In this document: positions 13,840-18,407 of the stretch, piece after piece
Numbering within the stretch: position 1 is the stretch's first letter
How the letters are laid out: every line of letters begins with the position of its first letter
NCBI GenBank assembly: GCA_965653225.1
Contig: CBFGZI010000081.1
Location: 1 to 18,407, forward strand
Direction of reading: 5' to 3'
Source of the DNA: JALZDI01 sp965653225
Lineage (GTDB): Bacteria > Actinomycetota > Actinomycetes > Propionibacteriales > Nocardioidaceae
Length of the DNA: 18,407 nucleotides
Notes under the pieces: model-generated
Databases searched by the model: none
Told to the model about the DNA's origin: nothing
Seen by the model: only the letters and a program-made list of their open reading frames with translations
Made by a program: the position numbers and the translations under genes

Positions 13840-13876
13840 CCGCCACCCGACCCCGCGAGCGGGATCTGGGTGGCGG
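13840..13876 (-). terminator. Long stem-loop downstream of doxX
   Basis: CCGCCACCC (13840-13848) pairs with GGGTGGCGG (13868-13876). Inside the loop CCCGC and GCGGG can stack as a second helix. It lies 55 bp past the doxX stop (13931) on the minus strand and is the likely end of that transcript. Confidence 0.65.
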
Positions 13877-13930
13877 TTCCTGACCGACGGCAGTGAGTCG
13901 GTTTGCCCCGTTTGCCGGTGACCTGAGGTT

Positions 13931-14401
13931 TCAGGCGACGGCTGGGTCGGGTGTGCGGCTGACGGCCTTGGAGCTGCCCTCCAGGCCGAGTACGGCGTCG
14001 AGCGAGTACCGGCCCGGCCCCATGAACAGCAGGCCCAGCAGGCCGGCGGCCAGCACCGTCTCGTAGGAGAACCCCGGGGACCCGTCCGCGACCACGAACC
14101 CGAGGTCGGACTTCACCAGCACGATGGCGCCGACCAGGATCGCGATGAGGGGCAGGGTGACGAACCGGGTGAACAGGCCCGCGATGAGCAGCAGCCCGCC
14201 GACCCCTTCGGCCATGATCTGCAGCCATGCCACCAGGTGGGGCAGCGGGACGCCGAGCGAGTCGAGGAAACCGGCGAAGTTGTCCACGCCGCCGTTGAAC
14301 TTCAGCCAGCCGTGCGTGACGAACGCCGCGCCGAGGCCCACCCGCATCAGGAGCGGGCCGAGGTCGGCCATGCGGCCGATGGAGGAGGAGAGGGGTTTCA
14401 T
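13931..14401 (-). CDS. DoxX-family membrane protein
   Basis: This 156-residue protein has four hydrophobic segments (about 15-35, 50-75, 80-100 and 115-135) and the DoxX-family start LLMRVGLGAAFVTHGWLKFN, a pattern shared by DoxX/CatD-like oxidoreductase-associated membrane proteins. The start is ATG 14401 with GGGAG 5 nt upstream; the open frame reaches 14545, but that extension is not hydrophobic and crosses the leader. The 12-bp palindrome ACTCCCGGGAGT (14406-14417) covers the SD and could hide it in a hairpin. DoxX proteins lie in the cytoplasmic membrane and have been linked to thiol or quinone stress. The MarR gene behind it in the same orientation and the palindrome in between suggest MarR control. 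Confidence 0.88.
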   Translation of the reverse strand: MKPLSSSIGRMADLGPLLMRVGLGAAFVTHGWLKFNGGVDNFAGFLDSLGVPLPHLVAWLQIMAEGVGGLLLIAGLFTRFVTLPLIAILVGAIVLVKSDLGFVVADGSPGFSYETVLAAGLLGLLFMGPGRYSLDAVLGLEGSSKAVSRTPDPAVA

Positions 14402-14552
14402 ACAGACTCCCGGGAGTACAGGGCAGCCAGACCGCTGCGGACAGGCCTCACCCTTGTCGCCGGGCGCAACGTTAATGTGAAAAATCGGCCATTTACGGTT
14501 TGGCCCCGAGGACAGTCCGTGCCCGCAGCGGGCTATCCGGCGCAATTTGTCG

Positions 14553-14566
14553 TTGCGTTAACGCAA
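14553..14566. promoter_or_regulatory. MarR-type operator palindrome TTGCGTTAACGCAA
   Basis: This perfect 14-bp palindrome of the TTGC-N6-GCAA form is often bound by MarR-family dimers. It lies 152 bp upstream of the doxX ATG and 111 bp beyond the marR stop. A single TTGCGT half-site also occurs at 15187-15192, 30 bp upstream of the marR start, consistent with autoregulation. Confidence 0.5.
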
Positions 14567-14599
14567 GAGTTGCAGTCTTAGAAGCACCACACACCACTG

Positions 14600-14634
14600 G
14601 GTGCCCCGCCGCCAAGGACTGACGGCGGGGCACC
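14600..14634 (-). terminator. Stem-loop terminator after the MarR gene
   Basis: GGTGCCCCGCCG (14600-14611) pairs with CGGCGGGGCACC (14623-14634), a perfect 12-bp stem with an 11-nt loop, 43 bp past the marR stop on the minus strand. There is no T-run. Confidence 0.75.
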
Positions 14635-14677
14635 TTCTTGTGGATGAGGTCGGGGCGCCGCGGCTACCAGCGAGCGG

Positions 14678-15157
14678 TCAGACGGGGTGGACCGTCCCGG
14701 ACATGAAGTGCTCCGGGTTGTCACCTGCCGCGTCGGCGAACTCCTGCATCGCCGTGGCCAGCTTCCTTCGCTGGGTAGCCGGCATCTCGTCCAGGATCGC
14801 GGCAATGGCACGTCGCCGATGCTCGAGCAGCGTCGCGACGAGCTTCTCGCCCTTCCGTGTCAGAGTCAGCGCCATACGGCGGCGGTCGCCGGGATCCTCC
14901 CGGCGGTCGAGCAGCCTGGCCCGAACCAGGGCGTCGCACGCGCGGGTGGCGTTGGACGGGTGCACGCCCATCCATTCCGCCAGGGCGCCGGGATAGAGGG
15001 GCCCGAACTGGCTCACGACCACCAGCACCCGCCACTGCTGGAGCGTGATGCCGACGTCGGACTCGGAGAACGAGCGCGCCACGATGGCCACGAGGGCACG
15101 CGAGGCCGCCATCACGGCCTCGACCTCACGCTCCTTCTTGGTCAGACGCGGCGTCAT
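14678..15157 (-). CDS. MarR-family transcriptional regulator
   Basis: This is a 159-residue winged-helix protein. The dimerisation helix is near 8-30, the recognition region GALAEWMGVHPSNATRACDALVRARLLDR lies at about 57-85 and the wing DPGDRRRMALTLTRKGEKL (88-106) is classical MarR. The C-terminal helix returns to the dimer interface and ends FADAAGDNPEHFMSGTVHPV. The start is ATG 15157; the SD is weak and no better start is visible. It lies upstream of doxX in the same orientation, separated by a terminator and a TTGC-type palindrome, and probably controls doxX and itself. MarR proteins commonly sense phenolics, drugs or oxidants; the ligand is not deducible. No cysteine is present in the N-terminal helices, so an OhrR-type thiol switch is unlikely. 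Confidence 0.9.
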   Translation of the reverse strand: MTPRLTKKEREVEAVMAASRALVAIVARSFSESDVGITLQQWRVLVVVSQFGPLYPGALAEWMGVHPSNATRACDALVRARLLDRREDPGDRRRMALTLTRKGEKLVATLLEHRRRAIAAILDEMPATQRRKLATAMQEFADAAGDNPEHFMSGTVHPV

Positions 15158-15271
15158 GACAAGAGCATGTCAGAGCGCCGGTCCGTTTGCGTGCTTGTGC
15201 CGCTGCGAGCCGGACCGAGATGTTCGTCGCCGCCTGTAGCCAGGGCGCCATGGACGTGATGGGGATGCACA

Positions 15272-15373
15272 GATCCCTCGAGGGTGTGCCAACGCTCCTG
15301 ATGACCAAGGCCACCGGGCAGGTCCCACGGTCGGGCCGTTCGGGCGGCCGGACCTGTACACCCTCGAGGGATC
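15272..15373. repeat. 16-bp perfect inverted repeat with nested arms (possible cruciform or terminator)
   Basis: GATCCCTCGAGGGTGT (15272-15287) and its exact reverse complement (15358-15373) are 70 bp apart. Each arm itself contains the 10-bp palindrome CCCTCGAGGG. Inside, CAGGTCC (15319-15325) and GGACCTG (15350-15356) form a second pair. It could fold into one long hairpin, two short hairpins, or serve as paired protein-binding sites. Confidence 0.75.
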
Positions 15374-15383
15374 ACGGGTAGTC

Positions 15384-15402
15384 TACTACGACTGAAGTAG
15401 TA
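15384..15402. promoter_or_regulatory. Operator-like dyad TACTAC-N7-GTAGTA
   Basis: TACTAC (15384-15389) and GTAGTA (15397-15402) flank GACTGAA. The arms resemble BlaI/CopY-type operators (TACTACA/TGTAGTA), with a wider spacer. A TANNNT hexamer TAGTCT (15379-15384) overlaps the left arm. It lies 126 bp upstream of the small membrane-protein gene. No BlaI-family gene is in the window. Confidence 0.45.
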
Positions 15403-15528
15403 ATTGGATTGCTGTGCCGGCCACAACCAACCCGACGTCGGGCCCGGGGCGGATCGAGGATCAGGTCCTCGCCACCTCGCCGCCGCGGACGAAGCCCTCG
15501 CCGGTCGCACACGTGAGGAGCCTCCGCC

Positions 15529-15708
15529 GTGACCCAGGACCTCGACCACTCGCTGGAGCTCATCGGCGCCGTCCTCGCGCTCCTGTTCCTCCTGCCGTTT
15601 CTCATGGCCTGGCTCGAGGACGGCCTGCAGGAGCGCACCAGCGTCGACCGCCAGTCGATCTGGCGGAGTCTCAGGCCGTACCTGCCCACGCGATGGCCCC
15701 GCCGGTGA
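15529..15708 (+). CDS. Small single-span membrane protein (59 residues)
   Basis: GTG 15529 opens a 59-codon frame (MTQDLDHSLELIGAVLALLF then LLPFLMAWLEDGLQERT...) that ends RWPRR. GAGGAG lies 8-10 nt upstream. Nearly every third codon position is G or C, matching the neighbouring genes. One transmembrane segment spans about 9-29, with an acidic N-terminus and a basic, Arg-rich tail, so the tail probably faces the cytoplasm. I do not recognise a family. It follows the TACTAC/GTAGTA dyad and faces the second CPxCG gene tail to tail. A 39-codon frame (15693-15812) overlaps its end and touches the CPxCG stop, but has no SD. Confidence 0.55.
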   Translation: MTQDLDHSLELIGAVLALLFLLPFLMAWLEDGLQERTSVDRQSIWRSLRPYLPTRWPRR

Positions 15709-15812
15709 TCGTGTGCTACCGCGGCGACGACGGTGCCCTGTTGCGCGGCCCCCACCGGATCCGCCGGCGACCAGGTCGGTCCGCTGCCTTCAGCTGCGCC
15801 GGCACCGAGTAG

Positions 15813-16007
15813 TCACGACGACTGCACCGAGCCCGCCAGGCCGTCCACCGGAAGCAGGCTCCCAGGGCACCGACGGTCCTCTCCCCGCGGGTACGCGTAC
15901 TCGGAGCTGCCCTCACGATGCACGAGCAACCAACGTCCCTGAACCAGCGGCACCAATGCACCGCACTCCGGGCAGACCGCCGCAGCGCCTGACTCGAACG
16001 AACTCAT
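15813..16007 (-). CDS. Small CPxCG zinc-ribbon-like protein, copy 2
   Basis: This 64-residue paralog of the product at 13507-13713 has CPECG at 12-16, H30 (LLVHREGS) and C47 (RRCPGS), again C-x2-C-x14-H-x16-C. GRWLLVHREGSSEYAYP is nearly the same block. The start is ATG 16007 with AGGGG 5 nt upstream; a GTG two codons earlier (16013) is possible. The gene stands alone: no equivalent of the 73-residue partner of copy 1 follows it. Three GTTGA-type repeats lie upstream. Conservation of spacing and of the RW, HREGS and EY-x-YP positions despite diverged DNA indicates selection on the protein. The function is unknown. Confidence 0.72.
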   Translation of the reverse strand: MSSFESGAAAVCPECGALVPLVQGRWLLVHREGSSEYAYPRGEDRRCPGSLLPVDGLAGSVQSS

Positions 16008-16018
16008 GCACACCCCTG

Positions 16019-16097
16019 GACTAGTTCAACGGGAGGCGGGGTCCAGGCCCGGATGCGTGCCGCCCAAGCCAGCACTGACCCGTTCAACCTAGTCAAC
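16019..16097. promoter_or_regulatory. GTTGA(A)CTAG repeats upstream of CPxCG copy 2
   Basis: Read on the minus strand, the upstream region has GTTGACTAG (16097-16089), GTTGAAC (16088-16082) and GTTGAACTAG (16030-16021). The outer copies also create an imperfect inverted repeat, GACTAG..ACGGG (16019-16033) against CCCGT..CTAGTC (16079-16094). These look like repeated protein-binding sites in the promoter of the small gene. Confidence 0.4.
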
Positions 16098-16107
16098 GTG
16101 GGGCCGC

Positions 16108-16151
16108 AAAAAAACTGAATTGGCAACCAACAGATGCAACGGTCCGCCGTT
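16108..16151 (-). terminator. Weak terminator region after the VOC gene
   Basis: On the minus strand AACGG/CCGTT (16138-16151) forms a short hairpin that overlaps the VOC stop codon, and a T7 run (16114-16108) follows about 24 nt later. The spacing is too long for a classical intrinsic terminator, so support is limited. Confidence 0.25.
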
Positions 16152-16587
16152 AGCTCCTCTTCAGCTCCTCGGCGAGCATCACGATGATGCCGCTGGGGCC
16201 GCGAACGTAGGTGAGCTTGTAGATGTCCTCGTAGGTCGCCACACCGCGCAGCGGGTGGCAGCCGTGCCTCGCGGCGATCTGGAGGGCCTCGTCGATGTCG
16301 TCGACAGAGAAGGCGACGCGGTGCATGCCGATCTCGTTGGGCCGGGTGGGCTCCGTCTCGATCGCGTCGGGGTGGATGTACTCGAAGAGCTCGAGGCGAC
16401 CGTTGCCGTCTGGCGTCTGGAGCATGGCGATGTTGGCATGGTTACCGTCGAGGCCGACGGCGGTGTCGGTCCACTCTCCGCTGACCGTGTCACGGCCGAG
16501 GACGGTCAGCCCCAGGTCGGTGAAGAAGGCGATCGTCGCTTCGAGGTCGCGAACGGCGATTCCGACGTTTTCGAACCTGATGGGCAT
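16150..16587 (-). CDS. VOC-fold (glyoxalase/bleomycin resistance/dioxygenase-like) protein
   Basis: This 145-residue protein has two beta-alpha-beta-beta-beta repeats (about 4-70 and 85-140), typical of the vicinal oxygen chelate superfamily. Repeat 1 starts FENVGIAVRDLEATIAFFTD and repeat 2 is IGMHRVAFSVDDIDEALQIA. Probable metal ligands are a Glu in GRLELFEYI, the His in MHRVAF and the Glu in IVMLAEE. The usual first His of methylmalonyl-CoA epimerase-like proteins (HVGIAV) is Asn7, so the metal site may be changed. The start is ATG 16587. There is no SD, but TAACCT ends 7 nt upstream, suggesting a leaderless mRNA. The substrate is unknown. Its neighbours (CPxCG gene, APC permease) do not define a pathway. 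Confidence 0.85.
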   Translation of the reverse strand: MPIRFENVGIAVRDLEATIAFFTDLGLTVLGRDTVSGEWTDTAVGLDGNHANIAMLQTPDGNGRLELFEYIHPDAIETEPTRPNEIGMHRVAFSVDDIDEALQIAARHGCHPLRGVATYEDIYKLTYVRGPSGIIVMLAEELKRS

Positions 16588-16645
16588 GCGTTGCAGGTTA
16601 CCGAGTCGCGACGAACTGTCTCGGCTTCGACCACGGCCAGGCGGG

Positions 16646-18142
16646 CTACTGCCGCCTCGTCTCGCTCAGCTCCTCCTCGTCGACGTCCAGCAGCGCCTGG
16701 TCGGCGTGCAGGTACCGCTCCTGGATGTGCTTGGGCCCGAACGGCCACTCCCCGTTCGCGCGGGCCCAGATGACGAACGCGACCAGCCCGGCCAGCAGCC
16801 ACAGCAGCGACCACTCGATCGGGTGCAGGCCGGGCGCGTTGGCGTCGGCGTACCCGTAGATGACGATCCAGCCGACCGCGGCCAGGATGCTGGGCAGCGG
16901 GTAGAGCCACATCTTGTACGGCCGGCGCAGCCCGGGCTGCCGTTTCCGGAGCACGGTGAGCGCGAGGATCTGGGCGAACGACTGGACGATCACCATCACC
17001 GTGGTCAGCAGCTGGATCAGCACGGTGATCGAGGTGAGCTGGCCGATCACGAAGCCGAGTGCGGTCACCACGCCCATGGCCAGCAGCCCGACCGTGGGGA
17101 ACTCCAGCCGCGGGTGCAGCTTTCCGAAGCTCCGGAAGAACACGCCGTCGTGCGCCGCGTCGTACGGCACGCGCGACCCGGCCAGCAGACCGGCGAGGAC
17201 CGAGGCGAACGCGGTGACGAGGATGAACACCGTGACCACCTTGGCGGCGCCCACCCCGAGGGTGCGTTCCAGCACCAGCGACGCCACCGAGGTGAAGGCC
17301 TGGGAGTTCTCGTTGAGCATCTCGTGCCAGTTGACGACGCCGAGGATGCCGATCTGCATGGCGAGGTAGACGACCATCATGGAGATGACCGCGAACACGA
17401 TCGACCGGGGGATGGTCCGGCCGGGGTGACGGATCTCGGCGCCGAGGTAGGCCGAGGTGTTGTAGCCGAGGTAGTCGTAGATCCCGATGGTGAGTCCGCC
17501 GGCGAAGCCCACCCAGAAGTGCCCCTGCGTGATGTCGAACGCGTGCGCGGGGAAGGTGAACACCTGTCCGGCGTCGAAGTGCGAGAAGGCGGCGAAGATC
17601 ACGGCCAGCAGCGTGCAGATCATGATCACCCAGAAGACCTGGGCCAGCCGGCCGATGTCATCGATGCGGCGCCACAGGAGGACCATGATCAGCGCGATGA
17701 GGACGAGCCCGATCACGTAGCTCTCCGGGGTGGTCATCGACGGCCACAGGTACTGCAGGTACGACACGAAGCCGTAGACGCCGGTGGACATGATCAGCGG
17801 GATGAAAAGGATCGCCGTCCACACGAACAGGAACGGCATCAGTCTGCCGCTGCGGTACTGGAACGCCTCGCGCAGGTAGACGTAGGTGCCGCCCGAGCCC
17901 GGCATGGCGGCGCCGAGCTCGGCCCACACCAAGCCGTCCACGAGTGCCAGGAGCGCCCCGAAGATCCAGCCCATGATGGCTTGCGGTCCGCCGAATGCGA
18001 CGACCATGGCGGGGATGGTGATGAACGGACCGACGCCGCACATCTGTGACATGTTGATGGCGGTCGCCTGCCTGACCCCGATCCGCCGGCGCAGCTGTGG
18101 ATGGTCCCGCGTTTCTTGCCCCCGCTGCCCCGATGTGCTCAT
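16646..18142 (-). CDS. APC-superfamily amino-acid permease
   Basis: This 498-residue protein has about 12 hydrophobic segments. It starts with a short cytoplasmic tail (MSTSGQRGQETRDHPQLRRR) and then the first broken helix INMSQMCGVGPFITIPAMVV with the family's glycine-rich unwound site. Next is MPGSGGTYVYLREAF (helix 3) and, later, the GAEIRHPGRTIPRSI loop that marks amino acid-polyamine-organocation permeases. The C-terminal tail is charged (RYLHADQALLDVDEEELSET). The start is ATG 18142 with AAGGAG about 6 nt upstream. It is an H+- or Na+-coupled uptake carrier for amino acids or amines in the cytoplasmic membrane; specificity is not deducible. A dyad (18157-18171) lies just upstream of the SD. 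It appears monocistronic. Confidence 0.92.
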   Translation of the reverse strand: MSTSGQRGQETRDHPQLRRRIGVRQATAINMSQMCGVGPFITIPAMVVAFGGPQAIMGWIFGALLALVDGLVWAELGAAMPGSGGTYVYLREAFQYRSGRLMPFLFVWTAILFIPLIMSTGVYGFVSYLQYLWPSMTTPESYVIGLVLIALIMVLLWRRIDDIGRLAQVFWVIMICTLLAVIFAAFSHFDAGQVFTFPAHAFDITQGHFWVGFAGGLTIGIYDYLGYNTSAYLGAEIRHPGRTIPRSIVFAVISMMVVYLAMQIGILGVVNWHEMLNENSQAFTSVASLVLERTLGVGAAKVVTVFILVTAFASVLAGLLAGSRVPYDAAHDGVFFRSFGKLHPRLEFPTVGLLAMGVVTALGFVIGQLTSITVLIQLLTTVMVIVQSFAQILALTVLRKRQPGLRRPYKMWLYPLPSILAAVGWIVIYGYADANAPGLHPIEWSLLWLLAGLVAFVIWARANGEWPFGPKHIQERYLHADQALLDVDEEELSETRRQ

Positions 18143-18156
18143 GACGGCTCCTTGGA

Positions 18157-18171
18157 ACGAGTGACACTCGT
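18157..18171. promoter_or_regulatory. Perfect dyad ACGAGTG-A-CACTCGT ahead of the permease gene
   Basis: These 7-bp perfect arms around one base lie 15-29 bp upstream of the permease ATG, immediately before its SD. It is well placed for a repressor site or a small leader hairpin. Confidence 0.45.
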
Positions 18172-18202
18172 CACCTACCTCTACCCAAAAGCGTCGGAGC
18201 GT

Positions 18203-18230
18203 GCACCTCGAACCGCCGCTGCCGAGGTGC
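18203..18230. terminator. Stem-loop between tRNA-Thr and the permease gene (proximal to permease)
   Basis: GCACCTCG (18203-18210) pairs with CGAGGTGC (18223-18230) around a 12-nt loop. Together with the next hairpin it probably ends or processes the leftward tRNA transcript. Confidence 0.45.
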
Positions 18231-18253
18231 CCGATGCCACACGTGGGGCGTGG

Positions 18254-18277
18254 GGTCGGCGGACGGAGAGGCCGACC
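18254..18277. terminator. Stem-loop downstream of tRNA-Thr
   Basis: GGTCGGC (18254-18260) pairs with GCCGACC (18271-18277) around a 10-nt loop, about 86 nt beyond the tRNA 3' end in the direction of its transcription. Confidence 0.45.
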
Positions 18278-18362
18278 GGCGTCGCGGCTGCACCGCAACG
18301 TAACCGCTGACAGCGCGCGGTCACGTGGTCACGGCAGGTGTAAGGGCTCCGACCTGCGGGTT

Positions 18363-18407
18363 TGGAGCCGACGCCCGGATTCGAACCGGGAACCGCTCGA
18401 TTACAAG
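18363..18407 (-). tRNA. tRNA-Thr (anticodon TGT), 3' part, cut by window edge
   Basis: On the minus strand the window begins in the anticodon loop CTTGTAA (anticodon TGT at 18405-18403, T33 before it) and continues through the anticodon stem TCGAG. The variable loop follows, then T-arm CCCGG-TTCGAAT-CCGGG, acceptor strand CGTCGGC, discriminator T and an encoded CCA (18365-18363). The TGT anticodon reads ACA (Thr). The D-arm and 5' acceptor strand are outside the window. Confidence 0.93.

Larger units (their letters stand above)
15158..15528. other. 371-bp gap carrying inverted repeats and operator-like sites
   Basis: No gene is supported here. The interval holds the marR promoter region, a 16-bp inverted repeat spanning 15272-15373 with an inner pair, and a TACTAC/GTAGTA dyad at 15384-15402. 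After that comes the untranslated leader of the 59-residue membrane protein. Confidence 0.6.

Noticed and set aside
15272..15373. Interpretation of the inverted repeat as a CRISPR unit or insertion-sequence ends
   Set aside because: There are only two inverted, not direct, copies, no transposase, and no clear target-site duplication.
15693..15812. A 39-codon plus-strand frame (MAPPVIVCYRGDDGALLRGP...) after the small membrane protein
   Set aside because: There is no SD, it overlaps the preceding gene by 16 nt and no family is recognised. Codon use is compatible with coding, so it remains possible but unsupported.
16295..18049. 584-codon plus-strand frame opposite the APC permease
   Set aside because: Composition is Asp/Glu/His/Gly/Gln-rich and repetitive, as expected for the antisense of a hydrophobic membrane protein; the minus strand encodes a standard permease.
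18363..18407. tRNA-Thr as an integration site of a mobile island
   Set aside because: No integrase gene or second copy of the tRNA 3' end occurs in the window.

Overview
The window is about 18.4 kb of high-GC DNA with strong G/C preference at third codon positions. An S-(hydroxymethyl)mycothiol dehydrogenase gene, a ClgR/PopR-type regulator beside a ClpP1/ClpP2-like pair, and a HelR-type RNA polymerase ATPase preceded by a rifamycin-associated element all point to a chromosomal segment of a mycothiol-producing actinobacterium. A Pseudonocardia-like relative is possible, but the genus cannot be fixed from this sequence. I see no transposase, phage gene or CRISPR array.

Layout, left to right. 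(1) 1-230, minus strand: the first codons of a TerC-type membrane protein behind a yybP-ykoY (Mn2+) riboswitch. (2) 296-2013, minus: a coupled formaldehyde/S-nitrosomycothiol detoxification pair, an MBL-fold hydrolase and mscR. (3) 2169-4548: a methyltransferase, a ClgR/PopR-like activator ending in Ala-Ala, and a two-gene clpP operon convergent with it. (4) 4781-7090: a LacI-family regulator divergent from an MFS transporter. Their starts are only 15 bp apart, and both genes look leaderless. (5) 7165-9409: a rifamycin-associated element and helR. (6) 9954-13196: an FAD disulfide-type oxidoreductase, an AraC-family regulator and a divergent methyltransferase. (7) 13289-16007: an accessory-like stretch of very small genes. 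It holds two paralogous CPxCG mini-proteins with identical Cys/His spacing, a coupled 73-residue protein, DoxX, MarR, a 59-residue membrane protein and several operator-like inverted repeats. (8) 16150-18407, minus: a VOC-fold protein, an APC amino-acid permease and the 3' part of tRNA-Thr(UGU).

The common theme is stress and xenobiotic response: manganese or metal export, aldehyde and NO detoxification, regulated proteolysis, rifamycin protection of RNA polymerase, and several small one-component regulators beside their likely targets. No single large new system is evident. The points most worth following are the CPxCG paralogs and their small neighbours, the leaderless LacI/MFS divergon, the ClpP with Glu at the catalytic Asp position, the unassigned TACTAC/GTAGTA operator, and the RAE-helR unit.
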